Assembly: GCA_038199985.1 (NCBI GenBank)
Contig: JBBPYK010000080.1
Location: 44,545 to 108,544, forward strand
Direction: 5' to 3'
DNA length: 64,000 nt
From: Arthrobacter_J sp038199985
Lineage (GTDB): Bacteria > Actinomycetota > Actinomycetes > Actinomycetales > Micrococcaceae
The translations under genes and the position numbers were made by a program. Within the stretch, counting starts at the first letter, position 1. Each line of letters begins with the position of its first letter. The notes beneath the pieces were generated by a model. It did no database searches and was not told the origin of the DNA. It saw nothing but the letters and a program-made list of their open reading frames with translations. Positions 63,006 through 64,000 of this stretch are shown here, piece after piece.

Positions 63006-64000
63006 GTCGGCATACTCGTACCGACGCATTGGAGCCGTGGGACAACGAACCCGGCCGCAATGGCGATGACGGGGACGGATACAGAGTAGATCACGACGAC
63101 GTTGGGGCCTATCCGCGCTCAGACGACTACGGCCACTTCACCGGTCCTGAAGCTGAGCCTCCCGTGGATGATTTCTTCCACGAGGACCTTCCGCTGCGTA
63201 GCCGTCGTCGACCATCCAAAGCCAAGCGACGTCGTCGCCGCCGTCGGACTGTGATTTTGGTGCTTGTCCTGGCGTTTTTCGCTGTTGTAGTCTTCGGTCT
63301 GACACTGTTCCTGCGGGACCTCCTCGGCATGAACGAGATAAAAGACTATGCCGGCCCTGGAACCGGAGAAGTGTCGTTCGTCGTCGAACCCGGGGCAGCG
63401 GCGATACTCATCAGCCAGAATCTTGAAAGCAAAGACATCGTTGCGGACGGTGGTACGTTCCTGGACACGTTCCAGCAGAAGGCTGCCGGCAGGCCTATCC
63501 AGCCGGGCGAATACATTATGAAAAAGCAGATGTCATCTGCTGGTGCTGCTGAAGTGTTGCTGGAGGAAGAGCCGGGTGTTCACTACGCGGCGATCGCCAG
63601 TGGATTGCGCCAGGATGAGGTCCTGCAAGTACTATCCGAATCCACCGGCGTCGACAAGGCGCAGTTGGAGAATCTCGCTGAGGATCCACAGGCGTTCGGT
63701 CTGCCTGATCAGGCGCCAAAGCTCGAGGGGTACCTGGCTCCGGGAGAGTACCGGTTCGACATCGGGGCCTCCCCCGAAGAAATGATTCAAGAGATGGTGG
63801 ACACCACTTTTGAAAGGCTAAAAGCAGCTGGTATTTCCGACCCTGACAAGCAGTACCGCATTTTGACTATTGCGAGCATCGTCCAAGCGGAAGCAGGAGA
63901 AGCTGATTATGCGGCCGTTGCCGGAGCGATTGAGAACCGACTCTCGCCAGACAACACTGAAACTGCGGGCCGTATCCAATCGGACGCAACGGTAACTTAC
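63002..64000 (+). CDS. mltG: Endolytic murein transglycosylase MltG (3' end outside window)
   Basis: The first 333 codons are present and the frame runs off the window. About 80 charged cytoplasmic residues are followed by one membrane helix (TVILVLVLAFFAVVVFGLTL) and the YceG domain. The domain has the LysM-like beginning (EVSFVVEPGAAAILISQNLE), LEGYLAPGEYRFDI and the catalytic Glu region ILTIASIVQAEAGEADYAAV, then the start of the RIQSDATVTY motif. MltG cuts new glycan strands and sets their length. It starts by ATGA overlap with ruvX. Confidence 0.93.
   Translation, partial: MSRHTRTDALEPWDNEPGRNGDDGDGYRVDHDDVGAYPRSDDYGHFTGPEAEPPVDDFFHEDLPLRSRRRPSKAKRRRRRRRTVILVLVLAFFAVVVFGLTLFLRDLLGMNEIKDYAGPGTGEVSFVVEPGAAAILISQNLESKDIVADGGTFLDTFQQKAAGRPIQPGEYIMKKQMSSAGAAEVLLEEEPGVHYAAIASGLRQDEVLQVLSESTGVDKAQLENLAEDPQAFGLPDQAPKLEGYLAPGEYRFDIGASPEEMIQEMVDTTFERLKAAGISDPDKQYRILTIASIVQAEAGEADYAAVAGAIENRLSPDNTETAGRIQSDATVTY

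Overview
This window is chromosomal DNA from a high-GC Gram-positive bacterium. It is most likely a member of the Micrococcaceae or a close relative (Arthrobacter-like, order Micrococcales). The evidence is the actinobacterial gene order nadD-side protein/rsfS/histidine phosphatase, thrS/HIT/pgsA, pdxT/yebC/ruvCAB/yajC/secDF/rel and alaS/ruvX/mltG. Mycothiol-linked redox enzymes, many GTG and TTG starts, LexA boxes of the TCGAAC-N4-GTTCGA type and a class Ib ribonucleotide reductase agree with this. No phage, insertion sequence, CRISPR array or rRNA operon was seen.

Layout. 1-2400: end of a membrane protein, rsfS, a phosphatase, tRNA-Ala and a terminator. 2.4-9.2 kb: an App1-type phosphatase, a FUSC exporter, then metF-metE behind a possibly structured leader and a convergent LysR regulator. 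9.4-13.2 kb: a very large secreted subtilase with three SLH-like repeats. 13.3-17.6 kb: a control region with DnaA-box-like and NrdR-box-like sites in front of nrdHIEF. 17.6-21.3 kb: a thioesterase, a lipoate-ligase-like protein, and an opposite-strand block of mycothiol-dependent formaldehyde dehydrogenase, MBL hydrolase and mycoredoxin. 21.4-25.8 kb: an accessory-looking patch with a broken phosphotransferase gene, two TetR regulators, a DUF3995 membrane protein and two alpha/beta hydrolases. 25.9-30.4 kb: a SOS-type block (SRAP, LexA-box promoter, DUF6504, dnaE2). 30.5-34.8 kb: thrS, HIT, pgsA, pdxS. 34.9-39.6 kb, opposite strand: an M3 peptidase and an unusual asparagine synthetase fused to a CofE-like (F420 gamma-glutamyl ligase family) domain; this pair separates pdxS from pdxT. 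39.7-49.6 kb: pdxT, yebC, ruvC, ruvA, ruvB, yajC, secD, secF, rel. 49.5-64 kb: an AbiEi-like protein, DUF349 protein, hisS, APC permease, aspS, rarA, rpsD, two small membrane-associated proteins, alaS, ruvX and a partial mltG.

How it fits together. Most of the window is core information processing: tRNA charging (Thr, His, Asp, Ala), recombination (RuvABC, RarA, RuvX), secretion (YajC-SecDF), the stringent response, dNTP synthesis, and methionine and PLP synthesis. The features most worth a second look are the AsnB-CofE fusion with the downstream M3 peptidase whose start lies in a perfect inverted repeat, the DnaE2 cassette without ImuB and with an abrupt change of codon usage inside dnaE2, the DnaA/NrdR-like control region of nrdHIEF, and an AspRS with residues of the non-discriminating type beside an Asn synthetase.
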